DNA from: a virus
Virus record (IMG/VR): IMGVR_UViG_3300022602_000031
Coordinates: 62,001-126,000 of that record
Length of the DNA stretch: 64,000 nucleotides
Reading direction: 5' to 3' (one strand)
The notes under the pieces: generated by a model
Database searches by the model: none
What the model saw: the letters and a program-made list of their open reading frames with translations, nothing else
What the model was told of the DNA's origin: nothing
Translations under genes and position numbers: made by a program
Shown: positions 42,460-50,852 of the stretch, piece by piece
Position numbering within the stretch: the stretch's first letter is position 1
Layout: every line of letters begins with the position of its first letter

Positions 42460-42485
42460 AGCCCTTAATAGAAGAGGGCTTTTTT
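42460..42485 (+). terminator. Intrinsic terminator abutting the gene 1 start codon
   Basis: Stem AGCCCT (42460-42465) / AGGGCT (42475-42480) with a TTAATAGAA loop and six T's that run straight into the ATG at 42486. Its 3' arm AGAGGG also serves as ribosome-binding site. Confidence 0.75.
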
Positions 42486-43130
42486 ATGATCATCGGCGTA
42501 TGCGGTTTTATTGGTAGTGGTAAAGACACAGTAGCAGACTACTTGGTAAACTTTCACGAGTTTAGACGAGACAGTTTTGCCGCTACACTCAAGGACGCAG
42601 TCAGCGCAGTATTTGGCTGGGACAGAGAACTACTAGAAGGACGTACTAAAGAAGCACGTGCTTGGCGTGAGCAAGTAGATCCTTGGTGGGCACAACGATT
42701 GGATATGCCTAATCTATCCCCACGCTGGGTACTACAATATTGGGGCACAGAAGTAGCACGTAAGAGTTTCCATGATGATATATGGATTGCTAGCCTAGAA
42801 CACAAGCTACAGAGTTCTGGAGATAATATTATTATTAGTGATTGTAGGTTTCCAAATGAAATTAAAAGTATTAAAAACGCCGGCGGCAAAGTTCTTTGGG
42901 TACAGCGTGGTGATTTGCCTGAGTGGTATAGTTGTGCTTTACTCGATAATAAAAGTCAAGGTCGCCACGCTAGTGAAAGCAAAGAGAAAAAACAAATAGG
43001 TATGAAGTATCAGTACCCTAATGTACACGCCAGTGAGTGGGCCTGGATTGGTACTGAATTTGATGCCGAAATTGACAACAACGGAACTATTGAAGACCTG
43101 TACACACAGATTAAAAATCTGGTTCGATAG
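42486..43130 (+). CDS. 1: Deoxynucleoside monophosphate kinase, T4 gp1 type
   Basis: Phosphorylates dNMPs to dNDPs for phage DNA synthesis. It has an N-terminal P-loop CGFIGSGKDTVADYL (residues 6-20), then RRDSFAATLKDAVSAVFGWD, ELLEGRTKEARAWREQVDPW and QYWGTEVARKSFHDDIWIAS, which are the substrate-binding landmarks of T4 gene 1 kinases, and IIISDCRFPNEIKSIKNAGG as the Walker-B-like strand. At 214 residues it is a little shorter than T4 gp1 (241). Its 3' end overlaps the convergent HNH gene by 20 nt. Confidence 0.92.
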   Translation: MIIGVCGFIGSGKDTVADYLVNFHEFRRDSFAATLKDAVSAVFGWDRELLEGRTKEARAWREQVDPWWAQRLDMPNLSPRWVLQYWGTEVARKSFHDDIWIASLEHKLQSSGDNIIISDCRFPNEIKSIKNAGGKVLWVQRGDLPEWYSCALLDNKSQGRHASESKEKKQIGMKYQYPNVHASEWAWIGTEFDAEIDNNGTIEDLYTQIKNLVR

Positions 43131-43461
43131 GGGCGGCTTTCCACGGTAGCTTATTACCTTGTATTTCTATTCTGCAGTTAGCACAAACAGTTTTTAAATT
43201 AAGCCAGTTGTTGTTTTTAAGATTGCCGTCAACATGAAACACTGACATTTGCCGAGCAGTTTTAGATTTAAAGTTACAGAGTTCGCAACGTTCTTTTTTC
43301 TTATAGCCCGACTTTGCCCACGCTGGCGGTTGCGGTTTTAATTTCTTCCCTTTACGAATGCAGGCCGCACAGGTATTTCTATAATGCCTAACACCATCAC
43401 GAATATAGTTGATAGCAACCAAACTATCTAAACATATTGGACATAAATCGCGTTTTAGCAT
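43111..43461 (-). CDS. HNH endonuclease-like zinc protein
   Basis: A 116-residue protein with four CxxC pairs: CPIC (7-10), CAAC (31-34), CELC (59-62) and CANC (93-96). Between the last two lies FHVDGNLKNNNWLNLKTVC, an HNH-type beta-beta-alpha with H76, D78 and NN/N positions. It resembles small HNH-fold proteins that invade T4-like phages. On the minus strand, the ATG has GTAAATA 5 nt upstream and no ribosome-binding site. It converges on gene 1 and sits just upstream of the sheath gene, a typical homing-type location, though mobility is inference. Confidence 0.78.
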   Translation of the reverse strand: MLKRDLCPICLDSLVAINYIRDGVRHYRNTCAACIRKGKKLKPQPPAWAKSGYKKKERCELCNFKSKTARQMSVFHVDGNLKNNNWLNLKTVCANCRIEIQGNKLPWKAAPIEPDF

Positions 43462-43466
43462 ATAGT

Positions 43467-43474
43467 TATTTACA
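43467..43474 (-). promoter_or_regulatory. Late-promoter-like TGTAAATA for the HNH gene
   Basis: Minus-strand TGTAAATA ends 5 nt before the HNH ATG (43461-43459). It matches NATAAATA less well than the others. Confidence 0.45.
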
Positions 43475-43523
43475 CTAAACCTTTACAAAGGCTCCTGTAA
43501 CACGGCAAATTTTGGTTCATTCC

Positions 43524-43531
43524 GATAAATA
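43524..43531 (+). promoter_or_regulatory. T4-type late promoter GATAAATA for gp18
   Basis: GATAAATA lies 32 nt before the sheath ATG, with AAAGGA between. Confidence 0.75.
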
Positions 43532-43563
43532 ACTTTAACTATGTATTATAAAGGAACATAACC

Positions 43564-46500
43564 ATGGCACTAGTATCCCCAGGAATTCAAATTTCCGTAA
43601 CCGATCAAAGTCAATACGTACCAAATCAGGTCGGTTCAGTACCACTAGTTTTATTAGCTACAGCGCAAGATAAAGCATATAACGGCTCTGTAGCGTCAGG
43701 CACAACCAAAGCCAATGCTGGCAAACTATTAAGTTTTACAAGTCAACGTGACTTAGTAACTGGAATGGGACTTCCAAGTTTCCAGATTAGTTCAGCTGGT
43801 ACACCGGTTAATGCTAGCGAAGTTAGCGAATACGGCTTAATGGCAGCTTACTCAGCATTGGGACTAGGCAATCAATTGTTTGCTATTCGTGCTGATATTG
43901 ACCTAGCACAATTAACCGGCACAGCTAATCGTCCAGTTGGAATGCCAATGGATGGTACATACTGGTTGAATCTAGCAACTACAGAATTTGGTATCTACAG
44001 TTTAAATCGTAACACTGGCGGGTTTGATCATATCGAGCCTTGGTTATTAACAGACCTAACACAATTAACTAATGACACATTTGGTTATTATGGTGGCACT
44101 CCATTTGCTTACCCAAGCAACTCAGTTGGCGCCATCGGCGACTACGCTGTTGTATTTGTAAACGACAGCTCAAGCACAGCAACAACTGATGGATTACCTG
44201 GCACAAGCGCACCAATCCTACGTTTATTCTACAAAGCAGGACGCTATGGTAGTTCTAGCGCAGGTAATTCTGCACTAGGCGTAAGTGTTGATGGTAGCGA
44301 TAATATCACTGGCACATTGTCAAATCAATGGGTTGAAGTTGGTAGCAAAGATTGGCAACGTAGTATTCCTGTATGGCAGTCAAGCAAGATTGATGGTAAC
44401 TTATCAATCCCATCTTCTGGCATTAGTTCAGGTGACACATTGTTTAGTATCAACGGTGTTAATGTTATTGTAAATACAACCAATTTCCCAGGTTGGGTAA
44501 GTGGTGTAGCATATCCATTGACAGCGTCTAGACTAGCTACAGCAATTAATACAGCAAATACTGGTAGCACACACATTACTGGTGTTTATGCTCAGTCAAA
44601 CGGTGGTGTACTATATCTATACGCAACTAGCGCCGCAGACAGTACAGGTGCCAACGCTGGCTTATCTACAGCTGATACCGGCGTACTTGTAACTGGCGGT
44701 AAGATTTCAGGAACTACACTTTTAGGATTGGGTATTCCAACAACTGTTCAAGGTAGCCCATATTTCTTCTACGGTGACTACGCAAGTGCTCCAACTACAT
44801 CTGGTGGCGCATATCAAGGTTGGGGTCTAAGCACAACTGATACAATGCCACGTCCAAGTAGCTCTGTGTGGTGGAAAACTTCTGCTTTAGGTGGCGGTTG
44901 GAATCCGGTGCTTGAGCAATACAGCGCAAGCTCAGACCAATGGACAGCGGTCAGTGCTCCAATGTATCAAAACATTCCTACAGCATTAGCTAGTTTAGAT
45001 CCAACAGGTGGTGGCGTAAGCGTACCAGCTGGTCAGGTTATTGCTGAGTTTTATATCAGCGACAATTCACGTGGTAACAATTTACGTTTCCAGGTTAAAG
45101 GTCAAAGCACATCTGCTTCAGCAACTGGCGGTGTAATTGATTACAACACCAGTGGATTTGCGGCAGCCTTGGCAGCAGACCATAGCCAATACTTTACTGT
45201 AAGTGCTACATATCCAGGATTAGCTTCATTGATTAATTATGGTCTAGTATCTACAGCGGCTAGTGGTACAGCGTGTACTCCAGCAAGTATTGTACAACAA
45301 ATTTTATCATTGAATATTCCTTATGTAACTGCTAGTATTTCAACAACTGGTGGTAGCACAGGAACAATTCCAAGTAGCGAACAACAAACAATTACACTAA
45401 CACATACATTAGGTGGTCAAATTGTATTGACTCCAAGTAACAGTAGCGGTGTAGCATTGGGTAGCCCAAATACATTATTAGGTGACCTAGGTTTCCGTTC
45501 TAATGTTAATCCAGCACTAAATGGTTCTGGTTACTCAGTTAATGCAACAAATGGTAAGGTTATTATCAGTAGTTTCTCAAACATCACTAACGATATTAAT
45601 TACACTACATCAAGCCCATACACAGCACCAGCTGATGGTACATACTGGTACTACAGCAACTTTGCCGATGTAGATATTATGATCAACAACGGCGGTCATT
45701 GGAAAGGTTACAAAAACGTTACTAACGATATCCGTAACTATCCATTGAACCAAACAGATCCAAACGGTGTTATTGTTGCGGCAAGTGCCCCAACAAGTCA
45801 AACAGATGCAACAGCACTAGTAGCCGGTGACATTTGGTTAGACAGCAGTGATTTAGTTAACTATCCTAAATTAAGTCGTTGGGATGGTTCTAAGTGGGTA
45901 GCAATTGATAACACAGACCACGTGACAGCAAACGGTATTATATTTGCTGATGCACGTTGGGACACAAATGGTCAGACTGATGTTATTAACGCCAGCTTCC
46001 CAAGTATTACATCACTATTGACTAGTGACTACTTAGATCAAGACGCACCAGATCCACGTCGTTATCCAAAAGGTACATTGTTGTTTAATACACGTCGTTC
46101 AGGTTTCAACGTTAAACGTTACGTTAAGAACTATTTTAACAATGTTAGCTATCCTAACCCAGGTTCAATCCCAGGTACATCCAATTCATTACCACAAATT
46201 GCTGATGCATGGGTAAGCGACAGCGGTACAGATAGCAAAGGTCGTATGCTAGCAGGTTCTGCCGCGCAACGTGCTATTGTTGTTGCCGCAATGAAATCCG
46301 CAGTTGACTCTAACTTAGATGTTCGTGAAGACAGCTACGCATTTAATATTATTTGCGCTCCTGGTTATCCAGAGTTGATTCCTAATATGGTATCATTAAA
46401 TGATGACCGTAGTGATACAGCGTTTATCATTGGCGACACACCATTGACATTAGGCACAAACATTGTAGATATTACTAACTGGGAAACAGATGCAGATGGT

Positions 46501-47193
46501 TCTGGTTTAGCAACAGCAAGTCCATACTTAGCTGTATACTACCCAGCAGGTTTAACAAACGACTTATCTGGTAACGCAGTTGTAGTCCCAGCTAGCCACG
46601 CTGTTCTACGTACATTCTTGTACAGCGACAATGTAAGCTATCCTTGGTTTGCTCCAGCTGGTGTAAACCGTGGCTTGGTAAGTAACCTAAGCGATGTTGG
46701 TTATGTTAATGCCGCAACTGGTACATTTGTACACAATGCTGTTAATCAAGGCTTACGTGATGCGCTTTACAATTTAAAACTTAACCCAATTACTCAACTA
46801 CCTAACGTTGGTTTAGTAGTTTGGGGTCAAGAAACACGCAGTGGTGATAGTACAGCACGTAATCGTGTAAACGTAGTACGTTTAGAAAACTACTTACGTA
46901 CAATCTTCAAGCGTGTAAGTAATGGTTACTTGTTTGAACCTAACGATACAATTACTCGTAAGAGTATCGCAAGTCAAATTGAAAGTGCGTTACACGACCT
47001 ATTGAGCAAGCGCGGTTTGTATGACTTCTTGGTAATTTGTGATACAAGCAATAACACATCAAGCACAATCGCTAATAATCAATTGTTTGTTGATGTAGCA
47101 ATTGAGCCAATGAAGGATGTCGAGTTTATCTACATTCCAATAGCATTGTATAACCCAGGTGCTATCGCAACCTTGGGCCAACAGTCAACCTAA
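43564..47193 (+). CDS. 18: Tail sheath protein, T4 gp18 type, unusually long
   Basis: Contractile sheath subunit. It opens with the sheath signature ALVSPGIQISVTDQSQYVPN and the strand PLVLLATAQDK, and closes with the conserved C-terminal domain LIPNMVSLNDDRSDTAFIIG, PWFAPAGVNRGLVSNLSDVG, GLVVWGQETRSGDSTARNRV and VNVVRLENYLRTIFKRVSNG. At 1209 residues it is nearly twice T4 gp18 (659). The extra length lies in the middle (about residues 250-830), with beta-rich, Gly/Ser/Thr segments and a repeated GDxWLDSSDLVNYPKLSRWD-type element that also occurs in fibres. It forms a late unit with the tube gene. Confidence 0.93.
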   Translation: MALVSPGIQISVTDQSQYVPNQVGSVPLVLLATAQDKAYNGSVASGTTKANAGKLLSFTSQRDLVTGMGLPSFQISSAGTPVNASEVSEYGLMAAYSALGLGNQLFAIRADIDLAQLTGTANRPVGMPMDGTYWLNLATTEFGIYSLNRNTGGFDHIEPWLLTDLTQLTNDTFGYYGGTPFAYPSNSVGAIGDYAVVFVNDSSSTATTDGLPGTSAPILRLFYKAGRYGSSSAGNSALGVSVDGSDNITGTLSNQWVEVGSKDWQRSIPVWQSSKIDGNLSIPSSGISSGDTLFSINGVNVIVNTTNFPGWVSGVAYPLTASRLATAINTANTGSTHITGVYAQSNGGVLYLYATSAADSTGANAGLSTADTGVLVTGGKISGTTLLGLGIPTTVQGSPYFFYGDYASAPTTSGGAYQGWGLSTTDTMPRPSSSVWWKTSALGGGWNPVLEQYSASSDQWTAVSAPMYQNIPTALASLDPTGGGVSVPAGQVIAEFYISDNSRGNNLRFQVKGQSTSASATGGVIDYNTSGFAAALAADHSQYFTVSATYPGLASLINYGLVSTAASGTACTPASIVQQILSLNIPYVTASISTTGGSTGTIPSSEQQTITLTHTLGGQIVLTPSNSSGVALGSPNTLLGDLGFRSNVNPALNGSGYSVNATNGKVIISSFSNITNDINYTTSSPYTAPADGTYWYYSNFADVDIMINNGGHWKGYKNVTNDIRNYPLNQTDPNGVIVAASAPTSQTDATALVAGDIWLDSSDLVNYPKLSRWDGSKWVAIDNTDHVTANGIIFADARWDTNGQTDVINASFPSITSLLTSDYLDQDAPDPRRYPKGTLLFNTRRSGFNVKRYVKNYFNNVSYPNPGSIPGTSNSLPQIADAWVSDSGTDSKGRMLAGSAAQRAIVVAAMKSAVDSNLDVREDSYAFNIICAPGYPELIPNMVSLNDDRSDTAFIIGDTPLTLGTNIVDITNWETDADGSGLATASPYLAVYYPAGLTNDLSGNAVVVPASHAVLRTFLYSDNVSYPWFAPAGVNRGLVSNLSDVGYVNAATGTFVHNAVNQGLRDALYNLKLNPITQLPNVGLVVWGQETRSGDSTARNRVNVVRLENYLRTIFKRVSNGYLFEPNDTITRKSIASQIESALHDLLSKRGLYDFLVICDTSNNTSSTIANNQLFVDVAIEPMKDVEFIYIPIALYNPGAIATLGQQST

Positions 47194-47200
47194 GAATATA

Positions 47201-47208
47201 GATAAATA
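47201..47208 (+). promoter_or_regulatory. T4-type late promoter GATAAATA for gp19
   Basis: GATAAATA lies 18 nt before the tail tube ATG, with TAGGAG between, in the 33-nt gap after gp18. Confidence 0.75.
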
Positions 47209-47226
47209 AGAATATAGGAGAATAAC

Positions 47227-47841
47227 ATGGCCGTAGCAAGTTTAAGTAAATTTACAGTACCATTGGCAAACAATCAAAGCCCTGACAACCAGGGCTTGTT
47301 GATGCCAAAACTCAAATATCGTTTCCGTGCGACATTTGTTAGTTTTGGTGCTACAGGGACAGGTACAACAGAGCTAACAAAACAGGTTCAGGATATCAAA
47401 CGTCCTAACGTAAACTTTAACCCAATTACTATTGATGTTTACAACAGTAAGGTGTTCTTACAAGGTAAACCAGAATGGCAAGAGACTACAGTTTCATTAC
47501 GTGATGACAGCTCTGGTGCAGTAAGCAAGTTGGTTGGACAACAAATCCAGAAGCAATTTGATTTCTTAGAGCAAGCTAGTGCTCCAAGTGGTATCAACTA
47601 CAAGTTCCAATTGGAGTTTGATATGTTGGATGGTGGTAACGGCGCTATTGCTCCAACAGTACTTGAATCTTGGGTACTTGATGGTTGTTTCCTAAGTCAG
47701 GTTGACTATGGAGACATGGCTTATAACTCAAGTGATCCTGCATTGATTACACTAAACATTAAATTTGATAACGCGACACAAACTTATGGTACAGCTGGTT
47801 CTAATTGGCCAACTAATACCCCAGGCGATACAGTTAACTAA
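47227..47841 (+). CDS. 19: Tail tube protein, T4 gp19 type
   Basis: Subunit of the inner tail tube through which DNA passes. The 204 residues are close to the family length (163 in T4). Typical parts are MPKLKYRFRATFVSFGATG at about residue 26, VQDIKRPNVNFNPITIDVYN, FLQGKPEWQETTVSLRDDSS, and the C-terminal ESWVLDGCFLSQVDYGDMAY ... ALITLNIKFDNAT. It directly follows the sheath gene, as in T4, with a terminator 20 nt after its stop and its own late promoter, consistent with its high copy number. Confidence 0.93.
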   Translation: MAVASLSKFTVPLANNQSPDNQGLLMPKLKYRFRATFVSFGATGTGTTELTKQVQDIKRPNVNFNPITIDVYNSKVFLQGKPEWQETTVSLRDDSSGAVSKLVGQQIQKQFDFLEQASAPSGINYKFQLEFDMLDGGNGAIAPTVLESWVLDGCFLSQVDYGDMAYNSSDPALITLNIKFDNATQTYGTAGSNWPTNTPGDTVN

Positions 47842-47860
47842 TTTAAACGAAAATTTAAAA

Positions 47861-47887
47861 CAGCCCGGCTTAAAACACCGGGTTTTT
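47861..47887 (+). terminator. Intrinsic terminator after tail tube gene
   Basis: Stem CCCGG (47864-47868) / CCGGG (47878-47882) with a CTTAAAACA loop and seven T's. Confidence 0.75.
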
Positions 47888-47893
47888 TTATGA

Positions 47894-47901
47894 GATAAAT
47901 A
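47894..47901 (+). promoter_or_regulatory. T4-type late promoter GATAAATA, abutting a start codon
   Basis: GATAAATA ends 5 nt before the ATG at 47907, with no ribosome-binding site between, and follows a terminator. Confidence 0.7.
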
Positions 47902-47906
47902 TTGTT

Positions 47907-49496
47907 ATGGCCTTACAAAACACTACGCTTCGCAGTTACCAACACGCTAGTCGAATTTTTACTGATGGTAATTTCCGACTAAGCCCCAAGTACGGTTTTC
48001 TATTTTATGTTGAATTTGATTTTAATCCGTTAATTACTAGTGTTAGCAATAACGCCGCCCAAGAACTTGGAATGATTGTTAAAACGGTATCGTTACCAAA
48101 ATTTACAGTCGATCATAAAATACAAAATGCCTACAATCGTGTAAACATCAGTCAGCATAAAATTAAATACGATCCGGTACAAATTACATTCCACGATGAC
48201 CAGGCCGACGTGGTTCGTAATTTTTGGTATGACTATTATAGTTTTTACTACAGAGACAGTGACTACGCTGATGCAACATATCAAGGTATAAGCAAATATC
48301 AACGCCGCCCAACATTTGATTGGGGATATAGTCTTCGTCCAACACTAGGCAAATATGTTAGTAGTGGGCAATACCAACCCTACCAATATATTCAGGGTAT
48401 TCGAATTTATAGTTTATATCAAAAAAACTTTAGCGAATATCAGTTAGTTAATCCAACAATTATTAGTTTTAGTCACGGTGAACATAACCAGGCAGACAAT
48501 AATGGCCTAGTACAACACTCAATGAGTATTCAATTTGAAACAGTAAAGTATCTAACTGGCTATACAACAGGAAGCACAGCTGGCGGATATATAGACTTAC
48601 ACTACGACAATACCCCAAGTCCAAATGCCAATGGTCAAAATGTAAATCAGATAGCTGATGACATGGGCGGAACAGTACAGACTTCAACTGACGTTATAGA
48701 TTTAGCATATACTAATCCGTTAACTGATCCATTGAGAGGATTTAGTAATGGTATATCAATGGGCATTAATGCTGTTGGCGGACAAGGCGGGGCTTTATCT
48801 TTTGGTCAGGCATTTCAATCTGCTACAAATCAATCTGGTGCCAATGGTGCCGGTGGTGGCTTTAATATTCCAACCCTAGGTAGTTTAACACAAGGCGCAA
48901 CAAACGCAAGTCTGGTTGCCGCACAGCTACAAACAGCCGCATCAACAATAGCTGGTACTGTTACAGCTAATTTTGCCAATGGTGTTGTAGGCGGTATTGC
49001 TAAAGGACTTGGTCCACAGGGAGGCGCTATTGTTGGCGGTATTGCTAGTGCTATTATCAATCCTAAGGCCGCATTAGCCGCAGTTGAAAATATTGCGGTA
49101 ACCTATGTAACACAAAAAGTTGCACAGTGGGCTATTAACACCACTACACCGTATATAAATGATTTATCAAATGCTATTGCTAAAGGTGTTAATAATTATA
49201 TTACTCAACCAATTACATCAGCTTTTGGAGATGTGTCATCATACGCATCAGCACAATACCAGGCTTTTGTTGGCGGCGGAACTGTTGTAAATTCTGTTGG
49301 TGCTAGTGGAGCATCTTATGTTGCAGTTGGCCCTGGCGATATACTAGGCTCTCAAGATTATGCATTAGGTCTTGCCGCAGGCGGAGCAACATCGGAACAA
49401 ATTTCTACTTCACTACAAACTCTTGGGTTTGATCCAGCGATTGCTGATTTATATGGCTACCAGGCTGTTAACATTGGCTCATTTGTTAACCTTTAA
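47907..49496 (+). CDS. Second tail-tube-fold protein (tube initiator or baseplate type)
   Basis: A 529-residue protein. Residues 20-180 follow the tube-fold pattern of gp19/gp54 proteins: YGFLFYVEFDFNPLITSVSN, ELGMIVKTVSLPKFTVDHKI, NAYNRVNISQHKIKYDPVQI, TFHDDQADVVRNFWYDYYSF. From about residue 290 the chain turns Ala/Gly-rich (GGIAKGLGPQGGAIVGGIAS, AIINPKAALAAVENIAVTYV) and amphipathic, perhaps membrane- or lumen-active. T4 gp54 and gp48 are candidates for the role, but orthology cannot be decided. It is expressed from its own late promoter with a predicted leaderless start. Confidence 0.7.
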   Translation: MALQNTTLRSYQHASRIFTDGNFRLSPKYGFLFYVEFDFNPLITSVSNNAAQELGMIVKTVSLPKFTVDHKIQNAYNRVNISQHKIKYDPVQITFHDDQADVVRNFWYDYYSFYYRDSDYADATYQGISKYQRRPTFDWGYSLRPTLGKYVSSGQYQPYQYIQGIRIYSLYQKNFSEYQLVNPTIISFSHGEHNQADNNGLVQHSMSIQFETVKYLTGYTTGSTAGGYIDLHYDNTPSPNANGQNVNQIADDMGGTVQTSTDVIDLAYTNPLTDPLRGFSNGISMGINAVGGQGGALSFGQAFQSATNQSGANGAGGGFNIPTLGSLTQGATNASLVAAQLQTAASTIAGTVTANFANGVVGGIAKGLGPQGGAIVGGIASAIINPKAALAAVENIAVTYVTQKVAQWAINTTTPYINDLSNAIAKGVNNYITQPITSAFGDVSSYASAQYQAFVGGGTVVNSVGASGASYVAVGPGDILGSQDYALGLAAGGATSEQISTSLQTLGFDPAIADLYGYQAVNIGSFVNL

Positions 49497-49499
49497 TCT

Positions 49500-49889
49500 A
49501 TGAATACAAATACCACTTCGGCAACAAACATATCTGGCCCAAATGCCAGTAGTGCCTCTAATTTAGATACTAATCAGTATTTTACAAATTTATATACAAT
49601 TGATCTAAGCATTGGCCCTGACACAAATGATGCGTTAGTGGCATTTTTTCAAGAGTACACTGGTAATAAAATTGCTGGACAAAATTTAGCCGGCACAGTA
49701 TTGTACACCGCCAAGGCTCAAAATTTAAATCCAATGTTGGTCTTGGACAATTTTCAAAAATTGCCTAAAGATCAAATGAATAGTTATTTGTTGGCTTTTT
49801 TAAATTCAACACGAGTGCCGACTAGCGCACTAGGTATCAAGACTACCAGTTCAACTAGTTCGTTCATTAAACGAACAATCTTATTATGA
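49500..49889 (+). CDS. Unknown phage protein between tail and head-completion genes
   Basis: A 129-residue protein starting 3 nt after the previous stop and overlapping the next gene by ATGA. The first 25 residues are Ser/Asn/Thr-rich and disordered (TNTTSATNISGPNASSASNL). The rest looks like a globular alpha/beta or helical domain (TNDALVAFFQEYTGNKIAGQ, NLNPMLVLDNFQKLPKDQMN, SYLLAFLNSTRVPTSALGIK). Its position and the virion-like composition suggest a small tail or baseplate-associated protein. No family is recognised. Confidence 0.72.
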   Translation: MNTNTTSATNISGPNASSASNLDTNQYFTNLYTIDLSIGPDTNDALVAFFQEYTGNKIAGQNLAGTVLYTAKAQNLNPMLVLDNFQKLPKDQMNSYLLAFLNSTRVPTSALGIKTTSSTSSFIKRTILL

Positions 49890-50317
49890 GTAAATATTCC
49901 CAAGGAAAATATCAAATAATTAACCCAGCCAAATACGTAGGTAACAAAAGTCCAACGTATCGGTCTAGCTGGGAGTTAGTGTTTATGCAATTCTGCGACA
50001 ACAATCCTAGCGTATTACAATGGGCTAGCGAAGCAGTACACATTAACTATCGTAATCCATTGACTGGCAAAAATACTATATATGTTCCAGACTTTTTAAT
50101 TACCTATATAGATGCTCGTGGCCAACAACACGCAGAAGTGATTGAAGTTAAACCCACAAAAGAAACTAACCTAGTTGAAGCTGGCAAAAACCCACGCAAC
50201 CAAGCCGCGGCTATACTTAATATGGCCAAATGGGAATCAGCCAAAGCCTGGTGCCAGGCACAGGGACTAAAGTTTCGTGTTGTTACGGAAAATGATATAT
50301 TCCACATGGGTCGATAG
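49886..50317 (+). CDS. 4: Head completion protein, T4 gp4 (gp50) type
   Basis: Needed to finish DNA-filled heads. It looks like a nuclease-fold protein: ITYRSNWE of T4 corresponds here to PTYRSSWELVFMQFCDNNPS, then LQWASEAVHINYRNPLTGKN, TIYVPDFLITYIDARGQQHA, EVIEVKPTKETNLVEAGKNP and WCQAQGLKFRVVTENDIFHM, in the same order as T4 gp4. The length of 143 residues matches (150). Glu/Asp/Lys positions (PDF, EVKP) are those of PD-(D/E)xK-like folds. It is coupled to the upstream gene by ATGA. Confidence 0.9.
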   Translation: MSKYSQGKYQIINPAKYVGNKSPTYRSSWELVFMQFCDNNPSVLQWASEAVHINYRNPLTGKNTIYVPDFLITYIDARGQQHAEVIEVKPTKETNLVEAGKNPRNQAAAILNMAKWESAKAWCQAQGLKFRVVTENDIFHMGR

Positions 50318-50324
50318 TTAAATA
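50317..50324 (+). promoter_or_regulatory. Late-promoter-like GTTAAATA abutting the gp16 start
   Basis: GTTAAATA ends 4 nt before the ATG at 50329 and overlaps the last base of the gp4 stop. It is a weak match to NATAAATA. Confidence 0.4.
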
Positions 50325-50328
50325 CTAT

Positions 50329-50817
50329 ATGACCAAGAAATTAGAAGAACTTTTCAATCTCCCATCTGCGGATGCTACTCCAGAAGAAACTGAGCAAACT
50401 ATTGCTGAACATCGCGAACTAATTACGGATGTTGATCAGGCCATAGATAAAATTGATGCGGCTCTACCCACAGTCAATGACCTAGACACAGGTGACAATG
50501 AGCTAGATGAACTAGCTAAACTAGCACAAAGCAAAGCTGAGGATCTTATTGATTTGGGTATGAACGTTGAACCACGCTTTTCGGGTGTTATTCTACAAAC
50601 AGCTGGGGTGATGCTAGGACACGCTATTACAGCTAAAACTGCTAAACTAGACAAAAAACTAAAAATGGTACAGCTACAGTTAGCTAAAGCCAAATTAGAT
50701 CATCAAATTAAAAAAGACACTAAAGATCCAGTTGAAGAAGCTGTAGAAGGACACGGCGTTGTACTAGATCGTAATGAATTATTAAAACAGATACTCAGCA
50801 ACAAGCAGAGCAAATAA
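50329..50817 (+). CDS. 16: Terminase small subunit, T4 gp16 type
   Basis: Recognises phage DNA and regulates gp17 packaging. The 162 residues match T4 gp16 (164). The N-terminus is acidic and flexible (LEELFNLPSADATPEETEQT). A central coiled-coil pair (FSGVILQTAGVMLGHAITAK, TAKLDKKLKMVQLQLAKAKL) is the oligomerisation core, and an acidic C-terminal tail follows. The assignment relies on the helical layout, size and place upstream of gp17 rather than on a unique motif. No clear ribosome-binding site; see the leaderless-start finding. Confidence 0.75.
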   Translation: MTKKLEELFNLPSADATPEETEQTIAEHRELITDVDQAIDKIDAALPTVNDLDTGDNELDELAKLAQSKAEDLIDLGMNVEPRFSGVILQTAGVMLGHAITAKTAKLDKKLKMVQLQLAKAKLDHQIKKDTKDPVEEAVEGHGVVLDRNELLKQILSNKQSK

Positions 50818-50826
50818 TGCAATCTG

Positions 50827-50834
50827 TATAAATA
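50827..50834 (+). promoter_or_regulatory. T4 late promoter TATAAATA (perfect octamer)
   Basis: Exact TATAAATA, 18 nt before the ATG at 50853, with TAGGA between. It is the only perfect T4 consensus I found in the window. Confidence 0.8.
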
Positions 50835-50852
50835 TACAATAATAGGATTATA

